Source: CAZAYP01 sp964489425 [NCBI: uncultured Verrucomicrobiota bacterium]
GTDB lineage: Bacteria > Verrucomicrobiota > Kiritimatiellia > RZYC01
DNA length: 59,391 nucleotides
Assembly (NCBI GenBank): GCA_964489425.1
Contig: CAZAYP010000031.1
Coordinates: 1 to 59,391, forward strand
Direction of reading: 5' to 3'
Every line of letters starts with the position of its first letter. Positions within the stretch are counted from its first letter, which is position 1. Below are positions 7,527-16,258 of this stretch, in pieces. The position numbers were made by a program, and so were the translations under genes. Under the pieces are notes generated by a model that had not been told where the DNA came from, made no database searches, and was given only the letters and a program-made list of their open reading frames with translations.

Positions 7527-8555
7527 ATGGGTCGATTCTCTCTTTGGGCGTTTTTCCTGGCATGTCCGGGCGGGCTTCCCAGTGCGTTGGGCGACGGCCC
7601 CGCCAGCCCCCACATGACCGTTGAGCAATACCCGGTCATCGACGGATCCACCTCCACGCAACCCCTGGGCATGCTGACCGCGTGCCGGCTCACGGGCACG
7701 GCGTTTGCCTGGGGCGAACACTTTTATGACGGCAGCCGCCGCCTCTATCCCACGCTGGATGCCTACGACCCCGCGGCACGGCTTGCGCTGGAGTTCCCTG
7801 CCCTGCCGGCAGGCCGTCCCGCTTATCCGCCGGCCACGCGCGGCATGCCCACGAACATCAACCAGGAACTTGGCCAGAAAATCGAACATAACGGAACCCA
7901 CGAAAGCTACGTCAACTTGTTGGGCGGTGGGACGGATTTGATCATCGCCGCGCGGGAACCATCGGACGATGAACTGGCGCTGGCCGCCGAGACGGGCGTG
8001 ATCATCCACAGCGCGCCCGTGGCGCTGGATGCGTTCGTGTTCATCGTGAACTCCAACAACCCTGTCCGCAACCTGACCGTCGATCAAATCCGCGCGATTT
8101 ATACCGGCGGGATCACCAACTGGGCGGAAGTCGGCGGCACGGACGAGCTTATCAGCCCGTACCAGCGCAACCGCAATTCCGGCAGCCAGGAGAAAATGGA
8201 GAAGCTGGTCATGCGCGGCACGCCCATGATCCAGTCGCCGGACCTGGAAATCCCCTTCAGCATGATCGGCCCGTTCAACGCGTTGCGGCACGACCTGCAC
8301 GGCATCGGCTACACGGTGCAGTATTATGATCGGTACATGGTCCGGCTGCCCGAGGTGGCCCGGCTCGCGGTGGACGGCGTGGCGCCCGACGCGGACAACA
8401 TTCGCAATCGAACCTACCCCTTTGTCTCCCAAGTATTCCTGGCGTGGCGGGATGAGTTGCCCGCAGGCAGCCCTGCGGAGATCGTCCGCGACTGGCTGGT
8501 TTCCGATGCCGGACAACAAGTCGTTGCGGAGAGCGGGTACGTGCCCTTGCGTTAG
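7527..8555 (+). CDS. PstS-like phosphate-type periplasmic binding protein
   Basis: A 342-residue protein of the PBP type II superfamily. A short signal-like N-terminus (MGRFSLWAFFLACPGG) contains FLAC, close to a lipobox, so it may be a lipoprotein. The mature part shows PVIDGSTSTQPL near residues 37-48, the typical phosphate-contacting motif of PstS. LLGGGTDLIIAAREPSDDEL, NPVRNLTVDQIRAIYTG and TNWAEVGG follow, all characteristic of PstS/SphX. The C-terminus keeps WLVSDAGQQVVAESGYVPL. The ATG at 7527 is chosen because the upstream open frame is a shadow of rpmB and a repeat. No pstCAB genes are nearby; a methyltransferase gene starts 21 bases downstream. It may bind phosphate or serve as a sensor. 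Confidence 0.8.
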   Translation: MGRFSLWAFFLACPGGLPSALGDGPASPHMTVEQYPVIDGSTSTQPLGMLTACRLTGTAFAWGEHFYDGSRRLYPTLDAYDPAARLALEFPALPAGRPAYPPATRGMPTNINQELGQKIEHNGTHESYVNLLGGGTDLIIAAREPSDDELALAAETGVIIHSAPVALDAFVFIVNSNNPVRNLTVDQIRAIYTGGITNWAEVGGTDELISPYQRNRNSGSQEKMEKLVMRGTPMIQSPDLEIPFSMIGPFNALRHDLHGIGYTVQYYDRYMVRLPEVARLAVDGVAPDADNIRNRTYPFVSQVFLAWRDELPAGSPAEIVRDWLVSDAGQQVVAESGYVPLR

Positions 8556-8576
8556 CGTAATGCCCGGAGCGCCCGC

Positions 8577-9287
8577 ATGCCGGACCACTTGGAGATTTAT
8601 CGCACCCAGGCCCAGCAGTACGACCTGTTGGTTACACGGGAAGACCACCAACACCACCTGTTCGACGCGCTGAACCGTATTATCCCGTTGCGAGGGGTGT
8701 CGGCCGTCGAATCGGGCGCCGGGACCGGCCGTCTCACCTGCCTGCTGGCGCCGCAAGTCAAAGAGATTATAGCCTTTGACAGTTCCCAGGCCATGCTGGA
8801 CGTTGCGGCGGCCAAGCTCCACGACATGGGCGCCAGCAACTGGCGCCTGGCGGTCAGCGATCACCGCCGCCTGCCCGTCCCGGATGGCCTGGCGGACGTG
8901 GCGTTGGCCGGCTGGAGCGTCTGCTACCTGGTCGAAGGCCCGCCGGAAGCCTGGCAGACGGCGGTGACCGATGCGCTGCGCGAACTGCGCCGCGTCACCC
9001 GGCCCGGCGGCCACATCATCCTCGTGGAAACGCTCGGCACTGGGGCGGAGCTTCCCAGCCCGCCGGCCAAGCTGGTGCCGTATTACGAGTTCCTGGAACG
9101 ACAGGGATTCTCCCGGACCTGGATCCGAACCGACTATCTTTTCCGCGACCGTCCGGAAGCCGAGGAACTGGTGCGCTTTTTCTTCGGTGACGAGATGGTG
9201 GCCCGGATCGTTACGGATGAGCGGGGCGTCACGCTGCCTGAATGCACGGGTCTTTGGTCGCGTGGCACGCCCGGCCCGACCGCGTGA
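8577..9287 (+). CDS. Class I SAM-dependent methyltransferase
   Basis: A 236-residue cytoplasmic protein with a Rossmann methyltransferase fold. Motif I is VESGAGTGRL (about residues 44-53), followed by an acidic end of strand 2 (IIAFDSSQAML), a motif with RLPVPDGLADVALAGWSV and the post-motif TRPGGHIILVETLGTG. The family resembles UbiE/methyltransf_11 proteins; the substrate is unknown. It follows the PstS-like gene by 21 bases and precedes the flagellar operon by 45 bases, so it may be cotranscribed with either. Confidence 0.85.
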   Translation: MPDHLEIYRTQAQQYDLLVTREDHQHHLFDALNRIIPLRGVSAVESGAGTGRLTCLLAPQVKEIIAFDSSQAMLDVAAAKLHDMGASNWRLAVSDHRRLPVPDGLADVALAGWSVCYLVEGPPEAWQTAVTDALRELRRVTRPGGHIILVETLGTGAELPSPPAKLVPYYEFLERQGFSRTWIRTDYLFRDRPEAEELVRFFFGDEMVARIVTDERGVTLPECTGLWSRGTPGPTA

Positions 9288-9332
9288 ACCCCGCATCATC
9301 CGCGAGGCATGGCCCCTGCTAACAGGCAGGGC

Positions 9333-10070
9333 ATGAGCTCAGGATTCTACAGTTCAGCGTTTCGGATGATCTCCCGCGAGGAGGTCCGGTTGCAGGCCAT
9401 AGCGGACAACCTGGCCAACTGCAACATGCCCGGCTTCAAGAAAACGCAAGTAGCGTCCCAGACGTTTGATACGCTACTCAGCGAACAGCTTGATTTTTAT
9501 GAAAACATGAAGGGCCGCGGCCGGTTCGACCCGGTCTCCGTGGACCACGCCGCCGGGGCGCTCCAGCTAACCGAACGGGCGCTCGACTTCGCCATCAACG
9601 GTGACGGATATTTCGTCATCCAAAAAGACGGCAAGGAGTTTTTAACGCGCAACGGGCAGTTTCACATCAACGCGCAGGGCGAGATGCTCACCGCGGATGG
9701 GTCCAAGGTCATGGGGCTCAACGGCCCCATTGTGATCAACCCCGAAGTGCGGCATGAGAAAATGCTAGTGGGCAAGAACGGCGCGCTCAGCGTCGGCCAG
9801 GAAGACTTGGACGTGCTGCGCGTGGTGGCGGTGGCCGAACCGGACAAGCTCAACCGCGTGGGCACCACCCTGTTCACGGCGCCCGAAGGCACCAAGCCGC
9901 AGGCGGTGTCGCCGGGAACCGAAGTGATCAACGGCTACCTCGAAACCAGCAACACCACGCTGTACGAGGAAATGGCGGAGATGATCAGCTGCCTGCGTTC
10001 GTACGAGGCGAATTCCAAGGTATTGAAGAATCACGACGACAACGTGATGGCAATGATCCGGCAACTGTAA
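9333..10070 (+). CDS. flgF: Flagellar basal-body rod protein FlgF
   Basis: A 245-residue proximal rod component exported by the flagellar type III system. The N-terminal heptad region (SGFYSSAFRMISREEVRLQAIADNLANCNMPGFKKTQV) and the C-terminal EMAEMISCLRSYEANSKVLKNHDD are the paired helices shared by FlgB/C/F/G. The internal GDGYFVIQKDGKEFLTRNGQF is the FlgF/FlgG core. The ATG at 9333 matches the family's normal start better than the in-frame ATG at 9309. FlgG follows 15 bases later; the tandem flgF-flgG order supports this name. Confidence 0.92.
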   Translation: MSSGFYSSAFRMISREEVRLQAIADNLANCNMPGFKKTQVASQTFDTLLSEQLDFYENMKGRGRFDPVSVDHAAGALQLTERALDFAINGDGYFVIQKDGKEFLTRNGQFHINAQGEMLTADGSKVMGLNGPIVINPEVRHEKMLVGKNGALSVGQEDLDVLRVVAVAEPDKLNRVGTTLFTAPEGTKPQAVSPGTEVINGYLETSNTTLYEEMAEMISCLRSYEANSKVLKNHDDNVMAMIRQL

Positions 10071-10085
10071 CTGGAGGACTGAATC

Positions 10086-10868
10086 ATGGAACGATCCTTA
10101 TGGTCGGCGGTCAGCGGCATGCGGGCGCAGGAACTGGCGCTCGACACCATCGCCAACAACCTGGCCAACGTCAACACCACGGGCTTCAAGGCCAGCCGGG
10201 TGGCGTTCCAGGACATGTTGTATTCCACGCTCCGCTCGCCGGGCGCCAAGACCGGCGACACCGAGATCCCCAACGGCATCCAGATCGGCAGCGGCGTGCG
10301 GGTGATGGAAATCTCGCGCGTGTTCAAGCAGGGGGCGCTCAAGGAAACCGGACGCGACCTGGACCTGGCGATTGAAGGCGAGGGCTTCTTCGAAGTCCAA
10401 CTGCCGGACGGCACCTCCGCCTACACGCGCGACGGATCGTTCCGCAAAACCGCCGCCGGCCAGGTGGTCACGGTGGACGGCTACCAGGTGCTGGGCATCG
10501 ACAACATTGACGACGGCACCTCGGAAATCACCATCACGCCGGACGGCGAATTCACCGCCGTGGTCAACAACGAGATGACCCCCAAGACCCGTCTCACCCT
10601 GACCCGGTTTACCAACCCCGAGGGTTTGCGCAGCATCGGCCGCAACCTTTACACCGAAACCGACGCCAGCGGCGCCGCCGAGACCGGCCTGAACCCCGGC
10701 GAGGACGGCGTGGGCACGCTGGCTCACCGCTATGCGGAAGTGTCGAGCGTGAACACGGCCGAGGAGCTGGTGAGCATGATCCTGGCCCAGCGCGCCTACG
10801 AGGCCAATTCGAAGTCGATCAAGGCGGACGATGAAATGGCGCAAATTGCGAACAGCCTGCGGCGCTGA
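10086..10868 (+). CDS. flgG: Flagellar distal rod protein FlgG
   Basis: A 260-residue distal rod protein with GGAGG 8 bases before the ATG. It begins MERSLWSAVSGMRAQELAL, with DTIANNLANVNTTGFKASRV, and ends in the conserved SMILAQRAYEANSKSIKADDEM helix. The central GEGFFEVQLPDGTSAYTRDG is a FlgG signature. Length equals the family norm. It is the second gene of the flagellar operon. Confidence 0.97.
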   Translation: MERSLWSAVSGMRAQELALDTIANNLANVNTTGFKASRVAFQDMLYSTLRSPGAKTGDTEIPNGIQIGSGVRVMEISRVFKQGALKETGRDLDLAIEGEGFFEVQLPDGTSAYTRDGSFRKTAAGQVVTVDGYQVLGIDNIDDGTSEITITPDGEFTAVVNNEMTPKTRLTLTRFTNPEGLRSIGRNLYTETDASGAAETGLNPGEDGVGTLAHRYAEVSSVNTAEELVSMILAQRAYEANSKSIKADDEMAQIANSLRR

Positions 10869-10909
10869 TCCGGGGGCGCGGCATGCAACGTGCTAATGGA
10901 GCTGGCAGC

Positions 10910-11905
10910 ATGAAGAATCTAAATGGTTATCGTTGGTTGGGCGGTGCGGCCGCCCTGTTGGTGGCGCTGGCGAACGCGAGCCCGGCCCCCGGCATGGAAG
11001 CCGCCGGCGGCGGCGCGCCCGTGCTGAATATCAAGAGCCAGGTCGAAGCGCCCGGCACCCAGGTTTTGCTGCGCGACCTGGTTGAGGATGCCGCCAACCT
11101 GCCCCCGGGCTGGGCGGACCGGGTCGTCATGGCCGCCCCGGAAACGCTGGAACCCCAACCCTATGACCTGACCACCATCGCGTACGCCCTGCAAAAGTAT
11201 CCTGACATGGAAGACATCGTGCTGCGCGGCCAGCTCGACCTGACGATTGCGCGCCAGGGCCGCATGGTGGAACCGGATGAGCTGACGGCCGCCGTGGAAG
11301 CCTACGTCGCCGCCAAGGAACTCAGCCTGGACCGGCAGTTCAAGATCGAGTACACCCGCCTGCCCAAGCGGTTCGCCGTGCCCCGCGGCGACCTGCAGGT
11401 GCGCGTGGTCAGCGAGCAACCCGCGGGCGCGGACGCCGACGACCAGGCGTTCAACCTCGAAATCCTGGTGAACGGCCAGGTGTGCAAGCAGCTCGCCATC
11501 ACCGCCACGGTCCGGCTGCTGGAAGAGGTGTGGGTGGCGACCCGGCCGATCGACGCCGGCCAACTGCTTTCCCTGGAAGACCTGGAGCCGCGCCTGATGC
11601 CGGTCCGGCAGGGCACGCTCATCTGCATCCCGGTCAGCCGATCGATCTCCGGGCTGGAAGTCAACCGCGCCGTGCGCGCCGGCGACCCGATCGCCCAGAG
11701 CGCGTTGCGCACGCCGCAGTGCGTGCGCAAGGGCGAATACATCACGGTCTACGCCAGCCGCGGCACGGTCCATATCACGCTGCGCGCCCGGGCCCTCAGC
11801 ACCGGCCGCCTGGGCGACCGGATCCTGTGCATGAACGAAACCTCCAAGCGTCAGATCCTGATCCAGCTGACCGGCCAGCAGCAGGGCGAATGCATTAAAA
11901 TATAA
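10910..11905 (+). CDS. flgA: Flagellar P-ring assembly chaperone FlgA
   Basis: A 331-residue periplasmic protein with a signal peptide (MKNLNGYRWLGGAAALLVAL, cleavage near ANA-S). The C-terminal third is the SAF domain typical of FlgA: VWVATRPIDAGQLLSLEDLEPRL, GLEVNRAVRAGDPIAQSAL and an ending like GEYITVYASRGTVHITLRA...LGDRI. The ATG at 10910 has GGAG about 10 bases upstream and is preferred to 10883. The N-terminal extension of about 130 residues is longer than in the 220-residue E. coli protein. It helps FlgI polymerise into the P ring. Confidence 0.9.
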   Translation: MKNLNGYRWLGGAAALLVALANASPAPGMEAAGGGAPVLNIKSQVEAPGTQVLLRDLVEDAANLPPGWADRVVMAAPETLEPQPYDLTTIAYALQKYPDMEDIVLRGQLDLTIARQGRMVEPDELTAAVEAYVAAKELSLDRQFKIEYTRLPKRFAVPRGDLQVRVVSEQPAGADADDQAFNLEILVNGQVCKQLAITATVRLLEEVWVATRPIDAGQLLSLEDLEPRLMPVRQGTLICIPVSRSISGLEVNRAVRAGDPIAQSALRTPQCVRKGEYITVYASRGTVHITLRARALSTGRLGDRILCMNETSKRQILIQLTGQQQGECIKI

Positions 11906-11917
11906 GGGATATCATTC

Positions 11918-12526
11918 ATGAAAACCCAACTCGGCATCTTCCTCATCACCCTGGCCATGGCCACCGGCCTGGCCGCCACGGAAATGGACTGGACCATGGC
12001 GGCCGCTCTTTATTCCCATCCGCGGGCGCGGCAGATTGGCGACCTGCTGACCGTGCTGATCGAGGAAAAGTCGGAAGTCAAGAAGGACGTGATGAACCAG
12101 ACGGACAAGGCCTATGACTTCTCCGCCGGCCTGAGCGTGGCCCACCCGCGGATTGACGGCCGCGACGTGGCCTGGACCAACTTCAGCCTCCCGACCTGGT
12201 CGGCGAGCGGGTCGCGCAAATTCAGCGGCAAGGGCGGCATCGAGAACTCGGACTCCTTTACCGCGGCCATCACCGTGCGGGTGATCGACGTGCTGCCCAA
12301 CGGCAACCTGGTCATCGAAGGCAAGCGCGACATCAGCATGAAAAGCGAAGGCGTGCGCATGGTGCTCTCCGGCACGGTGCGCGCCGTGGACATCGACAAC
12401 GACAACACCATCGACTCCTCCAAGATCGCCGACGCCGTGATCCGCTACGAAGCCAACGGCCCGCTGGACCAGACCCAGAAGCAGGGGCTCGTGCCGCGGA
12501 TCGTCGACTGGGTGAATCCCTTCTAG
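11918..12526 (+). CDS. flgH: Flagellar L-ring protein FlgH
   Basis: A 202-residue outer-membrane ring protein. Recognised by ALYSHPRARQIGDLLTVLIEEKSEVKK near residues 28-54, TFTAAITVRVIDVLPNGNLVIEGKRDI and the DNTIDSSKIADAVIRYE ending, all conserved FlgH features. The N-terminus is a signal peptide, but there is no cysteine in the first 60 residues, so the usual lipoprotein anchor of FlgH is missing. It is followed directly by flgI. Confidence 0.92.
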   Translation: MKTQLGIFLITLAMATGLAATEMDWTMAAALYSHPRARQIGDLLTVLIEEKSEVKKDVMNQTDKAYDFSAGLSVAHPRIDGRDVAWTNFSLPTWSASGSRKFSGKGGIENSDSFTAAITVRVIDVLPNGNLVIEGKRDISMKSEGVRMVLSGTVRAVDIDNDNTIDSSKIADAVIRYEANGPLDQTQKQGLVPRIVDWVNPF

Positions 12527-12535
12527 GAACCCGCC

Positions 12536-13702
12536 ATGAAAATCGCCAAGGCCATGAAAACTCAACGTACCTTCAGCCTTCGCTTCCGGCGCGGCCCGGC
12601 GCTGTGCCTGGCCGCGCTGCTGGCCTGGGCCCAGGGCAACTCCGCCCCGGCCGCAGTGGACGCGCGGATCAAGGACATCGCCCGGATCGAGGGGCTGTAC
12701 GGCGAGCAGTTGATCGGCTACGGCGTGGTCGTGGGCCTGGCCGGCACCGGGGACAAGAACCTGGAGCTGACCAAGCAAACCGTGGCCAACCTCCTCAAGC
12801 AGTTCAACATCAACATCCCGGCCACGGACATCAAGAGCAAGAACGTGGCCGCGGTGATGATCACCGCCACGGCGCCGGTATTCCACCGCAAGGGCGACCG
12901 CGTGGACGTCCAGGTTTCCACCATGGGCGATGCCACCTCGCTGGAAAGCGGCGTCCTGCTGATGACCCCGCTCATGAACGCGGCCGGCGACCTGAGCGCA
13001 CTCGCCCAGGGCCCGCTGACCGTATCCGGCTACAGCGTGGGCGTGGGCGGCATGGGCGGCGAGATGCAGACCAAGAACTTCACCTCGGTGGCCACCATCC
13101 CCAACGGCGCCCTGCTGCGCAACACGCAGGAGCCGACGTTCATCCAGGAAGGCCTGATCCGGCTGTCCCTGAACCACGCGGATTTCACCACGGCCAACCG
13201 GGTGGCGGACGTGATCAATGCCAAGTACGAAGGCGTGGCCTCCGCGCAGGACGGCGGCGTGGTGCTGGTGCGCATCCCGGAGTCCCTGCTGGAAGTCGGC
13301 CAGGCGTCGCGCTTCATCAGCGAGCTGGAGCTGCTGCGGGTCCAGCCGGACACGACTTCCAAGATCGTCGTCAACGAGCGCAGCGGCACGATCGTGATGG
13401 GCGGCGAGGTGAAAATCGGCGAAGCCGTGGTCGCGCACGGGAACCTGACCGTGCGGATCTCCTCGTCCCTGGCCACGTACATGCCCAACTCGTTCACCGA
13501 CGCCCGGCCGGTGACCACGCCGGAAGTGGACACGCGCGTCAACGAGCAGCCGGCCAAGATCATGCTGATCCCCGGCACCACCTCCGTGCAGGAGCTGGCG
13601 GAAATGCTCAACCAGGTGGGCACCACGCCCCGCGACATCATTGCCATCCTCGAAGCCCTGCAGCAGCTGGGCGCGCTCCAGATGGAAATCGAGACCATGT
13701 GA
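12536..13702 (+). CDS. flgI: Flagellar P-ring protein FlgI
   Basis: A 388-residue periplasmic protein building the peptidoglycan ring. After a long basic signal peptide comes ARIKDIARIEGLYGEQLIGYGVVVGLAGTGDK, the diagnostic FlgI start, then NVAAVMITATAPVFHRKGDRVDVQVSTMGDA and the C-terminal AEMLNQVGTTPRDIIAILEALQQLGALQ. AGGAA lies upstream of the ATG. The gene overlaps no neighbour and leads into flgJ after 10 bases. Confidence 0.97.
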   Translation: MKIAKAMKTQRTFSLRFRRGPALCLAALLAWAQGNSAPAAVDARIKDIARIEGLYGEQLIGYGVVVGLAGTGDKNLELTKQTVANLLKQFNINIPATDIKSKNVAAVMITATAPVFHRKGDRVDVQVSTMGDATSLESGVLLMTPLMNAAGDLSALAQGPLTVSGYSVGVGGMGGEMQTKNFTSVATIPNGALLRNTQEPTFIQEGLIRLSLNHADFTTANRVADVINAKYEGVASAQDGGVVLVRIPESLLEVGQASRFISELELLRVQPDTTSKIVVNERSGTIVMGGEVKIGEAVVAHGNLTVRISSSLATYMPNSFTDARPVTTPEVDTRVNEQPAKIMLIPGTTSVQELAEMLNQVGTTPRDIIAILEALQQLGALQMEIETM

Positions 13703-13712
13703 GCATGAACCC

Positions 13713-14060
13713 ATGATGCCCGGCTTTCCCAACTTCGATGCGCTGACCGCCACCCCGGCCGCGGAAATCAACACCCCGGACAAGGTGCGCGCCGCCCACC
13801 GCCAGTTGCGCGAGGCCTGCGGCCAGATCGAGGGCATGTTTCTGAGCATCCTGCTCAAGGAAGGCCTGAAACCGGTGGTGGAGGAAGCCGAAGGCGGCGC
13901 GGCCCACGCGTCGTCCATGCTGGAAGTCGGCATCGAGCAACTGGCCCACGACCTGGGCGCCCAGGGCGGAACCGGCCTGGCCAACTCGTTTTACGAACAG
14001 TTCTCCGCCAACCTGCCCCCCCTCCCCCGCCCAGGGAAAGGACTGTCCCATGACACCTGA
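13713..14060 (+). CDS. flgJ: Rod-binding protein, FlgJ N-terminal domain only
   Basis: A 115-residue protein corresponding to the rod-binding (capping) half of FlgJ. The motif QIEGMFLSILLKEGLKPV near residues 36-53 and MLEVGIEQLAHDLGAQGGTGLANSFYEQ match the rod-binding domain. The C-terminal muramidase domain of enterobacterial FlgJ is absent, as in many other phyla, so a separate hydrolase must open the cell wall. The start is one of two adjacent ATGs (13713, 13716); upstream frame belongs to flgI. It overlaps flgN by 11 bases. Confidence 0.85.
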   Translation: MMPGFPNFDALTATPAAEINTPDKVRAAHRQLREACGQIEGMFLSILLKEGLKPVVEEAEGGAAHASSMLEVGIEQLAHDLGAQGGTGLANSFYEQFSANLPPLPRPGKGLSHDT

Positions 14061-14475
14061 AACCACCATCCAGACGCCGGTTGAAGCCCCGCCGGACATG
14101 CTGACCGACTACCTGCGCGAAATCGAAACCGGCGCGCGGGGCTTGCAACAGGCCCTGCTTTCGCGCGATCCCGAACGCATCCTGGCGGCGGTGTCGGTCC
14201 AGCGCGAAACGCTCGACAAGCTCCAGCAGTTCACCGAGTCCACTGGCGGGCCGGACAAGCCGGCATCGGACGAGCGCAAGCGGTTTGTCCGCGACATGGT
14301 CCGCCGCATCCGCCGGGTGCTGGAAACCAACGAAAAAATGGCCGCCACGTTCCTCGCCGTGATCGAGAAGGCGTTGACCAATCTGACCGCCGGGCCGGGG
14401 AACGCCCGGATGTACAACGGGTATGGCCGGCTGCAAGCCGTGCCGGCGCCGTTGCTGGTCCATCAACTGGGGTGA
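14050..14475 (+). CDS. FlgN-like flagellar export chaperone
   Basis: A 141-residue, mostly helical, charged protein placed between flgJ and flgK, the usual place of the FlgN chaperone for hook-associated proteins FlgK and FlgL. The region LREIETGARGLQQALLSRDPERI...VQRETLDKLQQF has the FlgN-like helical pattern. Sequence similarity alone is weak; the call rests mainly on position, length and helix content. The start overlaps the 3' end of flgJ. Confidence 0.65.
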   Translation: MTPETTIQTPVEAPPDMLTDYLREIETGARGLQQALLSRDPERILAAVSVQRETLDKLQQFTESTGGPDKPASDERKRFVRDMVRRIRRVLETNEKMAATFLAVIEKALTNLTAGPGNARMYNGYGRLQAVPAPLLVHQLG

Positions 14476-14479
14476 CATC

Positions 14480-15922
14480 ATGGGCTCCTTGAACGATCAA
14501 CTCATCATTGCCCGTAGCGGCATCCTTTCCCACCAGGAGCGCCTGGCGGTCATTGGCCACAACATCGCCAATGTCAACACCGACGGCTACCATCGCCAGA
14601 TCGGGCTGCTGGCCACCACGCCGTCCAACGATCCCAACCTGTACCACACCCGGCCTTACAGCCTCGGCACCGGGGTGCGCGTGCTGGACGTGGTGCGCGA
14701 ATACAACTTCATGCGCGAACGCTCGATCATGCAGCAGGAAGCCGAGTTCGGGCTGCACGAAATGCTGACCAAGCTGCTGCCGGATATCGAGTCCGTGGTC
14801 AAGGAGGACGGCAGCGCGGACATTGCCACCAACCTGCGCAACTTCTGGACCGCCTGGCAGGACGTGGCCACCTACCCCGACAACCTGTCCATGCGCAACA
14901 ACCTGCTGGAAAAGTCGGGCGCGCTGGTCAGCGCCTTCAACCGCGCCGACTCGTTCCTGGGCGACTACCGGGACGCCATCGCCACCGGCGCCGGCACGCC
15001 GGCCGACCCGTTCCAGGGCGAGATCCCGGACATGGTTGAAGACATCAACGCCGTGGCCGAGCGCCTGCAGACGCTCAACATGGACATCACCCGCTTTGAG
15101 CGGCGCGGCGTCAACGCCAACGATTTGAAGGATCAGCGCGACGCGTTGATCCACGACCTCAGCGAGAAGCTGAACATAACGGTCACCCCCACCTACGATA
15201 TCACCGTCAACGGCCAGACCCTGGTCAGCGGCGACGGCAGCATCCGCAACACCCTGAGCCTGATGAGCAGCGCCACCCTGCAGTTCTCGCTGGACGGCGG
15301 CGGGACCACCTTTGCCGTGGACCAGGGCCGGCTCGGCGGGCTGGTGCAGACCGCGGAATACACGGACACCCTGCGCGGCAACATCGACACCATGGCAGCC
15401 CAGCTCATCACCGCCGTCAACACCGTGCATACCGCCGGCTATGACCTGGACGGCAATGCCGGGCTGAGCTTCTTCACCGGTACCGGCGCAGACGACATCG
15501 CCATCAACAGCGCGCTCTACAATCCGGCCAACCCGCTGCTCAACAACCCGCAACTGGTGGCGGCCGCCCAGACGCTGCACGATCCCGGCCCGCCGCCCGT
15601 GCCCAACACGGGCGATGGCTCCAACGCCCTGGCCATTGCCGACCTGTACCGCAGCCCCCTGGCCGCGCTGAACGACCAGACCTTCGGCGAGTTTTACGGC
15701 ACGCTGAACACCAATCTGGGCATGAAAATTCAGACCGAGGCCGACCTGGCGGCGGACGGCAAAATGACGATCAACATGCTCAAGGAAGCGAATTTGTCCG
15801 AATCCGGGGTTAACCTGGACGAAGAACTGGTCGATATGATGACTGCGCAGCGCGCATATCAGGCGGCGGCCAGGATGGCGTCCGAGGTGAACTCGATGTT
15901 TGACGTAATCCTGCAAATGTAG
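14480..15922 (+). CDS. flgK: Flagellar hook-associated protein 1 FlgK
   Basis: A 480-residue hook-filament junction protein. The N-terminus (GSLNDQLIIARSGILSHQERLAVIGHNIANVNTDGYHRQ) and C-terminus (VNLDEELVDMMTAQRAYQAAARMASEV) are the characteristic paired helices. The core includes NLRNFWTAWQDVATYPDN and DQRDALIHDLSEKLNI, both typical of FlgK. The ATG at 14480 lies 4 bases after the previous stop with GGGGTGA directly upstream. flgL, expected next, is not present; a 46-codon ORF follows. Confidence 0.95.
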   Translation: MGSLNDQLIIARSGILSHQERLAVIGHNIANVNTDGYHRQIGLLATTPSNDPNLYHTRPYSLGTGVRVLDVVREYNFMRERSIMQQEAEFGLHEMLTKLLPDIESVVKEDGSADIATNLRNFWTAWQDVATYPDNLSMRNNLLEKSGALVSAFNRADSFLGDYRDAIATGAGTPADPFQGEIPDMVEDINAVAERLQTLNMDITRFERRGVNANDLKDQRDALIHDLSEKLNITVTPTYDITVNGQTLVSGDGSIRNTLSLMSSATLQFSLDGGGTTFAVDQGRLGGLVQTAEYTDTLRGNIDTMAAQLITAVNTVHTAGYDLDGNAGLSFFTGTGADDIAINSALYNPANPLLNNPQLVAAAQTLHDPGPPPVPNTGDGSNALAIADLYRSPLAALNDQTFGEFYGTLNTNLGMKIQTEADLAADGKMTINMLKEANLSESGVNLDEELVDMMTAQRAYQAAARMASEVNSMFDVILQM

Positions 15923-15932
15923 AGGTAATGAC

Positions 15933-16073
15933 ATGCACAAGAAAGATAAGCCGAGAACCAAACGCATTGACCTGGTGGGCCAGATGAACAGCAGCCTGTC
16001 CATGCTTGCCCAATACCTGGGCCTGTATGCGGCCGCGCTGCGCAACGCCTCGGCCAAGCCCGCCAGCGCCTGA
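15933..16073 (+). CDS. Small ORF of 46 residues after flgK
   Basis: An ATG with AGAGGT 8-13 bases upstream opens a 46-codon frame ending in TGA. The product begins with a basic segment (HKKDKPRTKR) followed by an alanine- and leucine-rich helix (SSLSMLAQYLGLYAAALRN). It starts 10 bases after the flgK stop in the flagellar operon. No family is recognised; a small regulator, chaperone or membrane-associated peptide are possibilities. Confidence 0.5.
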   Translation: MHKKDKPRTKRIDLVGQMNSSLSMLAQYLGLYAAALRNASAKPASA

Positions 16074-16258
16074 TCCTGCCCCGCCCGCGCCCTGCATCAA
16101 GCTGGCGAGCACCGGCTTGCGGTAAACCCAGGTTCTGGTGATCTGCCCCTTGGTATTCGTTGGCCGGCCGGCAGGCCAACCAGGAACCGGGCGGATGAAG
16201 CCGTAAAAAAACTGTTGTCCCGGCCCCTGTCGTGTTACACCGTGGCCAGGCAACGCAC
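16074..16258. other. Spacer between flagellar operon and bioA with hairpin
   Basis: About 185 bases. An extended inverted repeat is visible around 16130-16190: an outer GGTTCTGGT / ACCAGGAACC pair and an inner TTGGCC / GGCCAA pair. A run of seven A follows at 16203-16209. It may end flagellar operon transcription and hold the bioA promoter; no clean promoter was found. Confidence 0.4.

Noticed and set aside
6951-9299. A 782-codon minus-strand frame opposite rpmB, the PstS-like gene and the methyltransferase
   Set aside because: It has no recognisable domain and the opposite strand encodes three well-supported proteins.
14480-16073. flgL expected after flgK
   Set aside because: Only a 46-codon ORF follows, and the next gene is bioA; flgL must be elsewhere.
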